Positions 56,622 to 64,000 of a stretch of DNA of 64,000 bases are shown here, piece by piece. Origin of the DNA: Polyangiaceae bacterium. GTDB lineage: Bacteria; Myxococcota_A; Polyangia; Polyangiales; Polyangiaceae. Under the pieces are notes generated by a model, which saw only the letters and a program-made list of their open reading frames with translations, was not told the origin of the DNA and did not search any database. The stretch spans positions 1 to 64,000 of the forward strand of contig JADLEQ010000096.1 in NCBI GenBank assembly GCA_020846005.1. Direction: 5' to 3'. The position numbers and the translations under genes were made by a program. Within the stretch, counting starts at the first letter, position 1, and every line of letters starts with the position of its first letter.

Positions 56622-58187
56622 TCACCGGACACGCTGCACGAGCAGGTCGACGATGACCTGGTCGTGCAGCGTCGACGGTCTCACTTCGTGCGCGGGGTGC
56701 GTGTCGGCCGGCGCGACCAGGCCGACCTCGAAGGTCATCGGATCGAGGAACCGGCCGCCCTCCAGGCGCGCACCGGACACCCGCGGGCGGTCGCGGCCCG
56801 CGAGGAGGAAGCTCCACTCCCCGAACGTCGTGACGGGCGCGCGGTAGCGGAGCGACACGAGCCCGGCCTCGCCGAGCGCCCGCTGGACGGACGCCGAGGC
56901 CGCCGGTGACGCGAAGGCGGAGAGCGCCTGGATCGCCGCAACGCCGCCGCGCGCGAGCCGCGCCGCGAGGCGCTCATAGAAGCCGACGGTGAAGCTCTTC
57001 GCTTCGAGGAAGCCGAAGGGCTCGGGCAGATCGACCACGATCACGTCCCAGAGCTCGGTAGACTCGCCCAGCCATACGATCGGCTCGGCCTCGAGGACCG
57101 TGACACGCGGATCGGCGAGGGCGTCCCGCGACAACGCGCGGAGCCAGGGCGCGCGCCGCGCGTACCGCGCGACCGGCGAGTCGCTGACGACGACCACACG
57201 CTCGACACCGACCGCCCCGAGCGCCTCACGCTCCAGCATGCCGTCCCCACCGCCGAGCACGAGGACGGCGCGCGGCCGCTCGACCGCCGCCATCGCGGGC
57301 CGCACCAGCGCCTCCGCGTAGCGGTGCTGATCGAGGCCCGAGACGCGGAGCCGCCCGTCGACGAACAGCTCCAGGTTGCGTTGGCCCGACGTAACGACGA
57401 TCTCGTGCGCGCCGTCGCGCGTTCCCCACACGATCTCGTTCGCGTAGGTGAGCTGTGTCGTGGCGGGCAGCGTCAGCTCGCGCGCCCCGAGCGCGCCGAG
57501 GAGCCCGACGAACACCGCGCCGCCGAGCCACGCGCGCCAACGTGGCGGAGGGGCGGCGCCGAGCCACGCGGCGAGCTGGCCGGACCACAGCGCGAGCACA
57601 CACGCCAGAAGACCGAGCGCGAGGGCCGTCCGCTGAGAGCCCAGCGCGCCCGTCCCGACCGACGCTGCTACGAACACGACGAGCCCGCCGAGCACGTGAT
57701 GCGGCGCGAGCGCGGGCTCGACGATCCCGATCAGGCGGGCGGGGCGCGCGAACACGCGGGTCGCGGCGACCGCTACGGCAGCGAGGAGCAGCCCGCACCC
57801 CCCGGCCCCGGAGAGCGCGGCGATCGGCATGCCCCCCGCGGCCAGCGCCACCGAACAGACACCGACCGCCAGCGGGAGCGCTATCGCGAGCCCACACGAC
57901 GACCCGAACAGCACCAGCTCGGGCCGGCGCGCGCGGCGCGCGACGAGCGCACCGACCGCTCCGCCGACCCCGAGCGCCAGCGCGACCGGCACACGCCACG
58001 CCGGCGCCGCCGTCGCCACGTAGAGCGCGGGGAGACGCACGGCGATCTCGTGGGCGGAGAGGAGCAGCACGCCGCCGAGGAGCGCGACGAAGCCGAGCAG
58101 CGGCCGCGCCGCGGCGTCTCGATCGGCGGCCTCGTGGGTCGTGGACGGCGCGGCCACGCCGGGCGCGGGCGCGCTACTTTCCGCCAC
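56622..58187 (-). CDS. Membrane polyamine aminopropyltransferase-like (spermidine synthase-like) protein
   Basis: A 521-aa protein with about seven membrane segments (residues 30-240) followed by a spermidine-synthase-type methyltransferase-fold domain. The SAM-type loop GGGDGMLEREALG begins near 312, the YANEIVWGTRDGAHEIVVT and LFVDGRLRVSGLDQHRYAEAL blocks precede it, and VVVDLPEPFG corresponds to the catalytic-Asp region. The canonical DE(x)YHE is altered to DQHRYAE, so the substrate may not be putrescine. The membrane-fused form is a known group often linked to DUF4178 genes, as here. Start uncertain: GTG at 58220, 58187 or 58157; the first two overlap the upstream DUF4178 gene. Confidence 0.82.
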   Translation of the reverse strand: MAESSAPAPGVAAPSTTHEAADRDAAARPLLGFVALLGGVLLLSAHEIAVRLPALYVATAAPAWRVPVALALGVGGAVGALVARRARRPELVLFGSSCGLAIALPLAVGVCSVALAAGGMPIAALSGAGGCGLLLAAVAVAATRVFARPARLIGIVEPALAPHHVLGGLVVFVAASVGTGALGSQRTALALGLLACVLALWSGQLAAWLGAAPPPRWRAWLGGAVFVGLLGALGARELTLPATTQLTYANEIVWGTRDGAHEIVVTSGQRNLELFVDGRLRVSGLDQHRYAEALVRPAMAAVERPRAVLVLGGGDGMLEREALGAVGVERVVVVSDSPVARYARRAPWLRALSRDALADPRVTVLEAEPIVWLGESTELWDVIVVDLPEPFGFLEAKSFTVGFYERLAARLARGGVAAIQALSAFASPAASASVQRALGEAGLVSLRYRAPVTTFGEWSFLLAGRDRPRVSGARLEGGRFLDPMTFEVGLVAPADTHPAHEVRPSTLHDQVIVDLLVQRVR

Positions 58188-59670
58188 CGTAGCTGCCGGA
58201 GCCGCTCCGGTAGTACCCACCGCCGGTCGTCGTCCCGCTCCCGCCAGACGACGAGCCGCTGCTGCCGTCGCCGAGGCACGCCCCGCACGCGCCGAGCATG
58301 CAGACCAAGAGGACGATCACGACGATCACCAGCAGCAGGACCGTCGCCCCCCCACCGCTGGACGGCGTGGCGGATCCCGCGCTCGGCGAGAACTGGGCGC
58401 CCGGACCATCGACGGGGAGGCCGAACGCCTGGGCGAGCATCGGCCATGGGATGGGCGACGAGTAGCTCCAGTTCACCTCGCCGTCGACGCCCTCGCGCGA
58501 CAGCACGTCGCTGCCATGGACGAAATCCTGGATCTCGACCTCTTCGCCGACCTGGCACTTCCAGTAGACCTCGCCGAGCACGTAGTCGACACGCGCCTCG
58601 TTCGAGTTGCGCGAGGTGAAGGTCCGGCCCCCCCACGTCACCTGCGCGGGCATCGACGTGAGGTCGAGCTCGGCGAGGTTCACCGGGACGACCCACATCC
58701 AGCTCGACTCGTCCTTCACGAGCCAGCGGTAGCCGACGCCCTGGCTCCAGAGCAGGAACTCCTCCCAGCCGAAGCGCTCGCCGTCGAAGTCGCTCGAGCG
58801 CTTGACCACCGCGATGCAGATGTACTCGACGCCTTCGATGGTGCCGCGCGAGCCGATGGGGATCATCGGCGTCTTCAGCATCGCCTCCTGCTGAGCGACG
58901 ACCTGCTGGAGCGCGATGTCGCTCACCGCGCCGCAGTACGGGCAACCGACTCGCTCGGCGCGATCTCCCGAGAGCTTGGGGATCTCGCCGCCGCACTGCG
59001 GGCACTTGATCTGCGCCGCCTTCACCTTCTGGACGCTGCGCTGCCCGAGCTGGGTGACCTGGAGCTGCGGCTCGCCGAACACGTACCCGATGAAGACGCT
59101 GTACGCGCCCGACCCGTCGCCGTAGTCGAGGGTGGCGAAGCCGTTGTTCTGCCCGTAGCAGTCCGCGTAGTACCGGGTGAACCCGGGCGGGAACGCGCCG
59201 GGGAGCTCGCCCTCGGCCGACCGGATGGATCCGGAGCGGACCTCCGCGACGCGGAAGTAGCCGTACTGGCCGAGCGGGATGTCCATCTCCGGGCGGAGCG
59301 CGCCGTAGGGTGGGATCGCGAGGCCAGGGACCGCGCTCGTGACGTACCAGTGGCCCTGCGCGTACGCGAGCCAGCCCCAGGCCTGCCCGTGGTCGAACGA
59401 GACGTAGTACTCGTCCCAGGGGCCGAGCCCGTGATCGAGCTGCACGCGCCCGAGCACCTCGAACGGCCGCCCCGCGAGGCTGCCGGAGTCCCCGACGGCG
59501 ATCAGGGACGGCGTGTTCGCGATCTCGGCGACCTTGCCCAGGTTCTGCAGCCCGCGATCGCTGCGAACGACCGTGGCGCGGCAGAACTCGCAGACCTTCG
59601 CGATCGACGAGCCGACCCCGAACTCGATCGGCGCTCCACAGCTCGGGCAGGTACCTTGGGCGACCGCCAT
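58174..59670 (-). CDS. Zinc-ribbon DUF4178 tandem-domain membrane protein
   Basis: A 498-aa protein with an internally duplicated layout. A zinc ribbon (Cys8, Cys11, Cys27, Cys30) and a DUF4178 domain come first (FEVLGRVQLDHG, WDEYYVSFDHGQAWGWLAYAQG). A second ribbon is near 222-247 (CPQCGGEIP, GCPYCGAVS), followed by a second DUF4178 domain (IEGVEYICIAV, WEEFLLWSQGVGYRWLV). One C-terminal transmembrane segment (VLLLVIVVIVLLVCMLGACG) and a short Gly/Ser/Tyr tail end the protein. The domains face the cytoplasm. DUF4178 proteins often neighbour membrane spermidine-synthase-like genes, as here. Molecular role unknown. ATG at 59670. Confidence 0.85.
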   Translation of the reverse strand: MAVAQGTCPSCGAPIEFGVGSSIAKVCEFCRATVVRSDRGLQNLGKVAEIANTPSLIAVGDSGSLAGRPFEVLGRVQLDHGLGPWDEYYVSFDHGQAWGWLAYAQGHWYVTSAVPGLAIPPYGALRPEMDIPLGQYGYFRVAEVRSGSIRSAEGELPGAFPPGFTRYYADCYGQNNGFATLDYGDGSGAYSVFIGYVFGEPQLQVTQLGQRSVQKVKAAQIKCPQCGGEIPKLSGDRAERVGCPYCGAVSDIALQQVVAQQEAMLKTPMIPIGSRGTIEGVEYICIAVVKRSSDFDGERFGWEEFLLWSQGVGYRWLVKDESSWMWVVPVNLAELDLTSMPAQVTWGGRTFTSRNSNEARVDYVLGEVYWKCQVGEEVEIQDFVHGSDVLSREGVDGEVNWSYSSPIPWPMLAQAFGLPVDGPGAQFSPSAGSATPSSGGGATVLLLVIVVIVLLVCMLGACGACLGDGSSGSSSGGSGTTTGGGYYRSGSGSYGGGK

Positions 59671-59751
59671 GCGAGGCGGAAGCCTAGCCCACGCCCCCGC
59701 CGCGCGCCTAGCGGTTCGCTTCGCGCGCTGAAATCGCGGGCGGCGCGGCGC

Positions 59752-60717
59752 TCACGACCGCGCGCGGCGGGCCGCGACCCCGCCGGCCGGACCCGCGGCG
59801 GCGCCCTCGCGGGCGACGAGCGCTTCCAGCTCCTCGAGCGACGCGCCGCGATCGAGCGCCTCGCGCGCGGACCGCGGCCGGCGCCGCCTCGCGAGGAGCC
59901 TCCCGAGCCAGCTCTTCGCCTCTGCCAGCGCGACGCCGGAAGCAGCCAGGGCGGCTGGCTCGAGCTCCAGGCGCACGGCGACGCCCTCGTTCGTCGCGGC
60001 CACCGCGCACGCGTCGTCGAACACCTCGCGCTGCGTCGGCGAGAGGTGCGGTCGCGCGGCGCCGAGATCCCACCCGGCGGCCGCGCCCTCGAACGCGAGC
60101 GCGCAGGCGAGCTCTGCCGGACCGAGCGCCGTCAGCTTCCCGACGCTCGGCCCGCCGCACCCCTTCCGGTACACGTGGCTGCCCTCGAGCAGCAGCACGC
60201 CCAGGCCGAGCAGCACGGCGGCGAGATCCGTGGTCGCCTCGACCGGTTCGTCGATCGTCTCGGCGGGCTCCCGCGACTCCTCGAGGAAGATCCGAGCCAG
60301 CGCGCGAGCCAGCGCTACGGTGAGCACGACCGGGTCGGCCAGCTCGGACTCGACGACGTGGACGCGCCAGCCATCGCCCTCCTCGAGCACGCGCGTCACG
60401 CCGCCACCGGCGGGCGTCGACCCGCAGGCGCCGGAGCCGCAGCCCCCCGTCCCGCACGCGCCCCCCGAGGGCTCGACCGGATCGCCGTTCGCGTCGACGA
60501 GCGACACGGAGATCGGGATGTCCTGGAGCCCCGCGTGGCGCTGGAGGCGGCGCGCGAGACGATCGACGGAGCGCTGGTCCCCCGCGAAGCGATCCGGGAA
60601 GAACGCGGCGTCGGGCAGCACGAGCGGGCGCGCCCCGGCGTCCCCGGCGAACCTCACGCGGACCCTCGCGAGCCTGCGCACCACCTCGCCCGCGTGCTGG
60701 AGGGACAGCGGTTCCAT
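59752..60717 (-). CDS. Uncharacterised protein with Cys/Gly-rich insert
   Basis: A 321-aa protein from ATG 60717. Not recognised with certainty. It has a Gly/Cys-rich insert near residues 86-97 (ACGTGGCGSGACGS) that could bind metal. A helix (PVVLTVALARALARIFLEES) is followed about 40 residues later by an acidic-hydrophobic helix (TTDLAAVLLGLGVLLLEGS) and YRKGCGGPSVG. This spacing recalls the helix pair of some zinc-peptidase-like myxobacterial proteins, here without the histidines; this is a weak impression. The C-terminus is Arg/Ala-rich. No signal peptide. The next gene upstream, also minus strand, ends 53 bp away. Confidence 0.6.
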   Translation of the reverse strand: MEPLSLQHAGEVVRRLARVRVRFAGDAGARPLVLPDAAFFPDRFAGDQRSVDRLARRLQRHAGLQDIPISVSLVDANGDPVEPSGGACGTGGCGSGACGSTPAGGGVTRVLEEGDGWRVHVVESELADPVVLTVALARALARIFLEESREPAETIDEPVEATTDLAAVLLGLGVLLLEGSHVYRKGCGGPSVGKLTALGPAELACALAFEGAAAGWDLGAARPHLSPTQREVFDDACAVAATNEGVAVRLELEPAALAASGVALAEAKSWLGRLLARRRRPRSAREALDRGASLEELEALVAREGAAAGPAGGVAARRARS

Positions 60718-60769
60718 CACCGCCGAGCCTGACAGATGGAGGCGCCGGTGCCAAGGCGCGTCGGGCTGC

Positions 60770-61273
60770 TCAGTCCGCGAGATCCGAGGACGGCGCGCGC
60801 ACCCGGCGGCGCTCGAGCTCGCCCCTCCGCACACGCTCGATCTCGGCCAACCGAGTGATCACGCCGCGCGCCACGATCTCCAGCACGCGGCGGACGGTCT
60901 CGTCGCGGCGGCGCGGGTCGCCTCCGAAGCTCAGCCGGCTACTGGCGCTCCTCCCACGGGGGAGACGCCCCGTCGCGGCGCAGGTCACGCGGAGGACGTC
61001 GTCCGCCACCGCCACCACCGAGAGCTCGGACACCTCGAAGCGATACTGGATCGTGCTCCCACGCCCGGCCCCCCACACGGCGCGCTTCGCCTCGCGCGCG
61101 AGCGACCGCCGGAGGTGCTGCTTGTACGCGGGCCAGCGCGGGTGGTCCGTGGGGAAGTCGAGCCGGTCGAGCTGGATGGTCGGGCGGCCGCGGGGCGCGG
61201 CGAGGGCGGGAGACGGCGCGGCGGAGGCGAGCGCCACGAGCGCGATCAGCCAGGCGCGGCGGGTGAGCGGCAC
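60770..61273 (-). CDS. Small secreted protein of unknown function
   Basis: A 167-aa protein with a clear signal peptide (MPLTRRAWLIALVALASA, cleavage likely after PALAAP). The mature domain has HPRWPAYKQHLRRSLAREAKRAVWGAG followed by beta-rich segments (STIQYRFEVSELSVVAVADDVLRVTCAATGRL) and an Arg-rich C-terminal helix. It resembles small periplasmic proteins of myxobacteria without assigned function. Probably co-transcribed with the downstream gene at 59752-60717. The 106 bp upstream separate it from the TetR gene end. Confidence 0.65.
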   Translation of the reverse strand: MPLTRRAWLIALVALASAAPSPALAAPRGRPTIQLDRLDFPTDHPRWPAYKQHLRRSLAREAKRAVWGAGRGSTIQYRFEVSELSVVAVADDVLRVTCAATGRLPRGRSASSRLSFGGDPRRRDETVRRVLEIVARGVITRLAEIERVRRGELERRRVRAPSSDLAD

Positions 61274-61379
61274 GGTCGCCGACGCTACGGCGCGGTGGTG
61301 GGGCGGGGCAAAGAAGCGGCGGACGGGCCCCCGGCGGCGAGCCGCGAGGGAGGTGGGCGCGAGGAGCGCTGGAGGGGCG

Positions 61380-62057
61380 TCAGCGGGGGCGAGCGCGGGC
61401 GGGGCGGGAGCCGGTCGCGAGGGAACCGAGCGGGAGGCGGACGCGGGGAACGTAGCCCGCTCCGCGGAGGAGGAAGTCGATCAGGGCCTCCAGCTCGGCG
61501 GGGGTCAGCGGATCCTCGCGGACGACGTAGCGCGTGTGCAGCGCGCCGCTCAGCGCGACGACGAAGGGCTCGACGGGCGAGCTCGCGGGCAGCTCACCGC
61601 GCTCGATCCCGCGCTGGAGCGCCCGCCGGAGACGGAGCTCCACGAGCTCGCGCGCGGCAGCGCCCACGGCGCGCACCTCGGGATCGAGGCGCTCTGCCAG
61701 CATCACCCGAGACACCGCGCGCCCGAATGGCTCCTCGATGTTGCGGATCGCCACCGTGATCACCACCGTCACGTCCGAGCGGACGTCGCCGGTCTCGGGC
61801 TGCGGGATCCGGTCGCTCGTCTCGCGCTCGAGCGCCCACCGGACGAGCGCCGCCTTCGTCTTCCAGCGGCGGTAGATGGTCGTCTTCGCGACCCCCGCCA
61901 GCTCCGCCACGCGGTCCACCTTGAGCTCGGCGTACCCCACGCTCGCGAGCTGCTCGCAGACGGCCCTCCCCACCCCCTGCGAGATGCGCTCGGACCGCGT
62001 CAGCGGCCCAGAGGCCGGCGCGAGCTCGGCGCGAGCGGGTGTGGTGCGAGTCGGCAT
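61380..62057 (-). CDS. TetR-family transcriptional repressor
   Basis: A 225-aa regulator. The N-terminal helix-turn-helix is at about 46-66 (LKVDRVAELAGVAKTTIYRRW), the best-conserved TetR signature. The C-terminal ligand-binding part (from about 75) is variable and resembles the AcrR-like TetR_C group (PVEPFVVALSGALHTRYVV). It is divergent from an RND efflux operon and shares with it a 112-bp intergenic region holding a strong palindrome, so it very likely represses both its own gene and the pump. An inducer cannot be predicted. ATG at 62057. Confidence 0.92.
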   Translation of the reverse strand: MPTRTTPARAELAPASGPLTRSERISQGVGRAVCEQLASVGYAELKVDRVAELAGVAKTTIYRRWKTKAALVRWALERETSDRIPQPETGDVRSDVTVVITVAIRNIEEPFGRAVSRVMLAERLDPEVRAVGAAARELVELRLRRALQRGIERGELPASSPVEPFVVALSGALHTRYVVREDPLTPAELEALIDFLLRGAGYVPRVRLPLGSLATGSRPARARPR

Positions 62058-62110
62058 GCGTGGCGTGGTCCCCCTTCAGGCCGCGGGACCACCGGGGGAG
62101 GATTACCACG

Positions 62111-62140
62111 AGTTGCAGAAACGCAACCACCAGTTGCGTT
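62111..62140. promoter_or_regulatory. Palindromic operator between tetR and RND efflux genes
   Basis: AACGCAAC at 62120-62127 and GTTGCGTT at 62133-62140 form a perfect 8-bp dyad with a 5-bp spacer. A third half-site GTTGC at 62112-62116 pairs with GCAAC at 62123-62127, and AGTTGC is repeated directly 21 bp apart (62111 and 62132). The site lies in the 112-bp gap between the divergent regulator and pump genes, 30 bp before the pump start. Two overlapping dyads would suit cooperative binding of two TetR dimers. Confidence 0.75.
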
Positions 62141-62169
62141 GAACCCCGTCCGGCGCTACGTGGCGGCCG

Positions 62170-63381
62170 ATGGCTTCGATGCCCCTCCCGCGCCCCGCGC
62201 TGCTCGCCGGGCTCGGTCTGCTCGCGTTGGCCGGCGCCCCGAGCGCCTGCCGGCGCGCCACGCCGACGAGCGAGCCCCCCATCGCCGCCAGCGCCGAGGC
62301 GCCCCGCCCCGTCCGGTTCGTGAAGGTGACGGCGGCCGCGCTCCCACGGGCGCTCGAGGTCGATGGCACCCTGGAGGCGCGCGAGCGCAGCCTGGTCGCC
62401 GCGCAGGCGGGCGGCGCCGTCCGGGAGACGAAGGTCGAGCTCGGCTCCCGCGTGAAGCGAGGCGACCCGCTCGTCGTCCTCGACACGCGCGGCGCCGCGC
62501 TCCGGGCGGCGAGCGCGGCCGCGGCGGCGCGGCAGGCGCGCGCCCGGGTGGGGGCAGCGAAGACGATCGAGGACTCCGCGGACGTGAAGGGGGCGCGCGA
62601 GGGCTACGAGCTCGCGCGCCGCGAGGCCGAACGCGCGGAGCGGCTGGCGAGCGAAGGCGCCATCTCTGCGAGCGCGCTCGATCAGGCGCGCACGGCACGC
62701 GAGCGCGCCGCCGCCGCGCTGGACATCGCCAGGAGCGGCGCCGAGCAGGCGCGCGCCATGGTGGTGGGCGCCAACGCGCAGCTCGCGCTCGCGCACAAGG
62801 AGCTGACGGACGGCCGCGTGCGCGCGCCGTTCGACGGCGCCGTCGTCGAGCGCCGGGTCTCGGTGGGAGAGTTCGTCGGGATGGGCCAGGTCGTGGCGAT
62901 CCTGGTCGACGACACCGTGCTCCGGCTGCGCTTCGATGTCCCCGAGGCCGACTCGGGTCGCATCTCCCTCGGCGCGAAGGTGACGCTGGGCGTGGCCGCG
63001 CAGCCAGGGCGGACCTTCGAGGCCAAGGTCACGCGGATCGCGCCGAGCGTCACGGCGACCTCGCGGCGCCTCCCGGTCGAGGCAGAGCTCCCGAACACCG
63101 ACGCCGCGCTGAAGCCCGGCTACTTCGCCCGAGCCACCGTGGAGCTCGGCGGCAAGCCGGAGGAGTCGCTCCTCGTCCCGCAGGCGGCGATCGGGAAGAG
63201 CGGCACGGCGAGCCGCGTGTTCGTGCGGGACGGCGGGCGCGTGGTCGAACGTCTGGTGGTCGTCGGGCGCAAGCAGGGCGACCTGGTCGCGGTCGAGGGC
63301 GACCTCCGCGCGGGAGACGAGGTCGCCACGTCCGAGGTCGAGCGGCTCGGCGACGGCGTCGCCGTCGCCGCCCAGGAGTGA
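62170..63381 (+). CDS. RND efflux periplasmic adaptor (membrane fusion protein)
   Basis: A 403-aa HlyD/AcrA-type adaptor that links the inner-membrane pump to an outer-membrane channel. The signal ends GAPSAC (Cys27), so it is probably lipid-anchored. The biotinyl-lipoyl-like halves (VDGTLEARERSLVAAQAGGAV, GRVRAPFDGAVVERRVSVGEFV) flank an alpha-helical hairpin at about 110-210. The beta-barrel and membrane-proximal domains follow (GVAAQPGRTFEAKVTRIAP, LKPGYFARATVEL). ATG at 62170 is 30 bp past the operator. The permease gene starts 4 bp after its stop. Confidence 0.93.
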   Translation: MASMPLPRPALLAGLGLLALAGAPSACRRATPTSEPPIAASAEAPRPVRFVKVTAAALPRALEVDGTLEARERSLVAAQAGGAVRETKVELGSRVKRGDPLVVLDTRGAALRAASAAAAARQARARVGAAKTIEDSADVKGAREGYELARREAERAERLASEGAISASALDQARTARERAAAALDIARSGAEQARAMVVGANAQLALAHKELTDGRVRAPFDGAVVERRVSVGEFVGMGQVVAILVDDTVLRLRFDVPEADSGRISLGAKVTLGVAAQPGRTFEAKVTRIAPSVTATSRRLPVEAELPNTDAALKPGYFARATVELGGKPEESLLVPQAAIGKSGTASRVFVRDGGRVVERLVVVGRKQGDLVAVEGDLRAGDEVATSEVERLGDGVAVAAQE

Positions 63382-63384
63382 GCG

Positions 63385-64000
63385 ATGCAGTGGCTCGCCG
63401 CCATCGCCGTTCGGCGCCCCGTCTTCGCGACGGTGATCTGTCTCGTCCTCGCCGTGGTCGGCGCCTTCTCATACGTCGGGCTCGGCGTCGACCGCTTCCC
63501 GAAGGTCGACTTCCCGGTGGTCATCGTGACCACCGTCGTCCCCGGCGCCTCGCCTGCGCAGATCGAGGCGGACGTGAGCGATCCCATCGAGGCCGCGGTG
63601 AACACGATCGGCGGGATCGACGAGCTCCGGAGCGTGTCCGTCGAGAGCGTCAGCCAGGTCATCGTGAGCTTCACGCTGGACAAGGACATCGACGTCGCCG
63701 CGGCCGAGATCCGTGAGAAGGTGAGCGCCATCCAGGCGGCGCTCCCCGCGGGCGCCGAGGCGCCCACCGTCGTCAAGCTCGACCCCGACTCCACGCCGGT
63801 CCTGGGCCTCGCCGTGACCGCGCCGGGCGACGTGCGGGACGTGACGGAGCTCGCCGACAAGGTGATCCGCCGTGAGCTCGAGTCGATCGCCGGCGTCGGG
63901 CAGGTGACGATCGTGGGCGGGCGAGCGCGCCAGATCAACGTCCGCCTCGACGGCGGCGCGCTGGAGAAGCATCGCATCACGGCCCCCGAGGTCGAGCGCG
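63385..64000 (+). CDS. RND efflux permease, 5' part (runs off the window)
   Basis: The first 205 residues of an HAE1/AcrB-type RND transporter; the frame is open to the window end. Residues 12-33 form the first membrane helix (FATVICLVLAVVGAFSYVG). They are followed by the typical DRFPKVDFPVVIVTTVVPGASPAQIEADV and the start of the porter domain (GIDELRSVSVESVSQV). RND pumps export drugs or lipids using proton flow. No outer-membrane factor is visible within the window; it may lie just beyond. Cotranscribed with the adaptor. Confidence 0.95.
   Translation, partial: MQWLAAIAVRRPVFATVICLVLAVVGAFSYVGLGVDRFPKVDFPVVIVTTVVPGASPAQIEADVSDPIEAAVNTIGGIDELRSVSVESVSQVIVSFTLDKDIDVAAAEIREKVSAIQAALPAGAEAPTVVKLDPDSTPVLGLAVTAPGDVRDVTELADKVIRRELESIAGVGQVTIVGGRARQINVRLDGGALEKHRITAPEVER

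Overview
The window is about 64 kb of very GC-rich, densely packed bacterial chromosome on a single replicon type. There are many GTG starts, 4-nt ATGA/GTGA gene overlaps and almost no intergenic space. The content points to a myxobacterium-like deltaproteobacterium, probably Polyangia/Sorangium-type: eukaryote-like Ser/Thr kinases with Ala/Pro-rich tails, giant TPR proteins, a VWA lipoprotein with a Gly/Ala/Ser linker, an MJ0042 zinc-ribbon protein, a SUMF1-type lipoprotein and a small SDKRKQSLYFP ribbon-helix-helix protein. This placement is inference from gene families, not from a marker-gene comparison. No tRNA, rRNA, CRISPR array, prophage or insertion sequence was found.

Layout. 1-253: G-rich hexamer minisatellite running up to a beta-carbonic anhydrase. 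254-7.9 kb: carbonic anhydrase, hemB, glnE (opposite strand), a degenerate metallophosphoesterase, L-asparaginase II and an SCP2-alpha/beta-hydrolase fusion. 8.0-11.7 kb: dnaG and rpoD, the core of the macromolecular-synthesis operon; rpsU is separate at 32.3 kb. 11.8-27.5 kb: a TPR island with a zinc-ribbon/TPR membrane protein (minus strand), a parvulin-like protein, two overlapping giant TPR proteins of 1559 and 1764 aa that share an apparently catalytically dead M48-like C-terminal domain, and a small secreted TPR protein. 27.5-32.1 kb (minus): thioesterase, VWA lipoprotein, Asp-box protein, glycosyltransferase, DUF971. 32.3-36.6 kb: rpsU overlapping a Cys/Met-metabolism PLP enzyme, then a Ser/Thr kinase and a diguanylate cyclase on the other strand, then a small lipoprotein. 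36.7-40.7 kb: a translationally coupled trio of TPP enzyme, SDR epimerase and SUMF1-like lipoprotein. 40.7-47.9 kb: hydrolase, RHH protein, C-terminal processing protease, aconitase A, hybrid histidine kinase. 47.9-52.4 kb (minus): a Ser/Thr kinase 3 nt upstream of a TonB-dependent receptor that carries TPR and PEGA domains at its N-terminus. 52.6-55.6 kb (minus): glpA-glpB. 56.0-56.6 kb: Gly-rich RRM protein. 56.6-61.3 kb (minus): membrane polyamine-aminopropyltransferase-like protein, DUF4178 protein and two unknowns. 61.4-64.0 kb: TetR repressor divergent from an RND efflux pair, with a palindromic operator between them; the permease runs off the window.

How the genes fit together. Housekeeping functions (heme, nitrogen regulation, replication/transcription initiation, TCA cycle, glycerol-3-phosphate oxidation) are interleaved with signalling modules (two Ser/Thr kinases, a diguanylate cyclase, a hybrid kinase) and large scaffold-like TPR proteins. 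The most unusual units are the kinase/TPR-PEGA-TonB receptor pair, the giant TPR pair with a pseudo-peptidase-like tail, and the TPP-SDR-SUMF1 operon.
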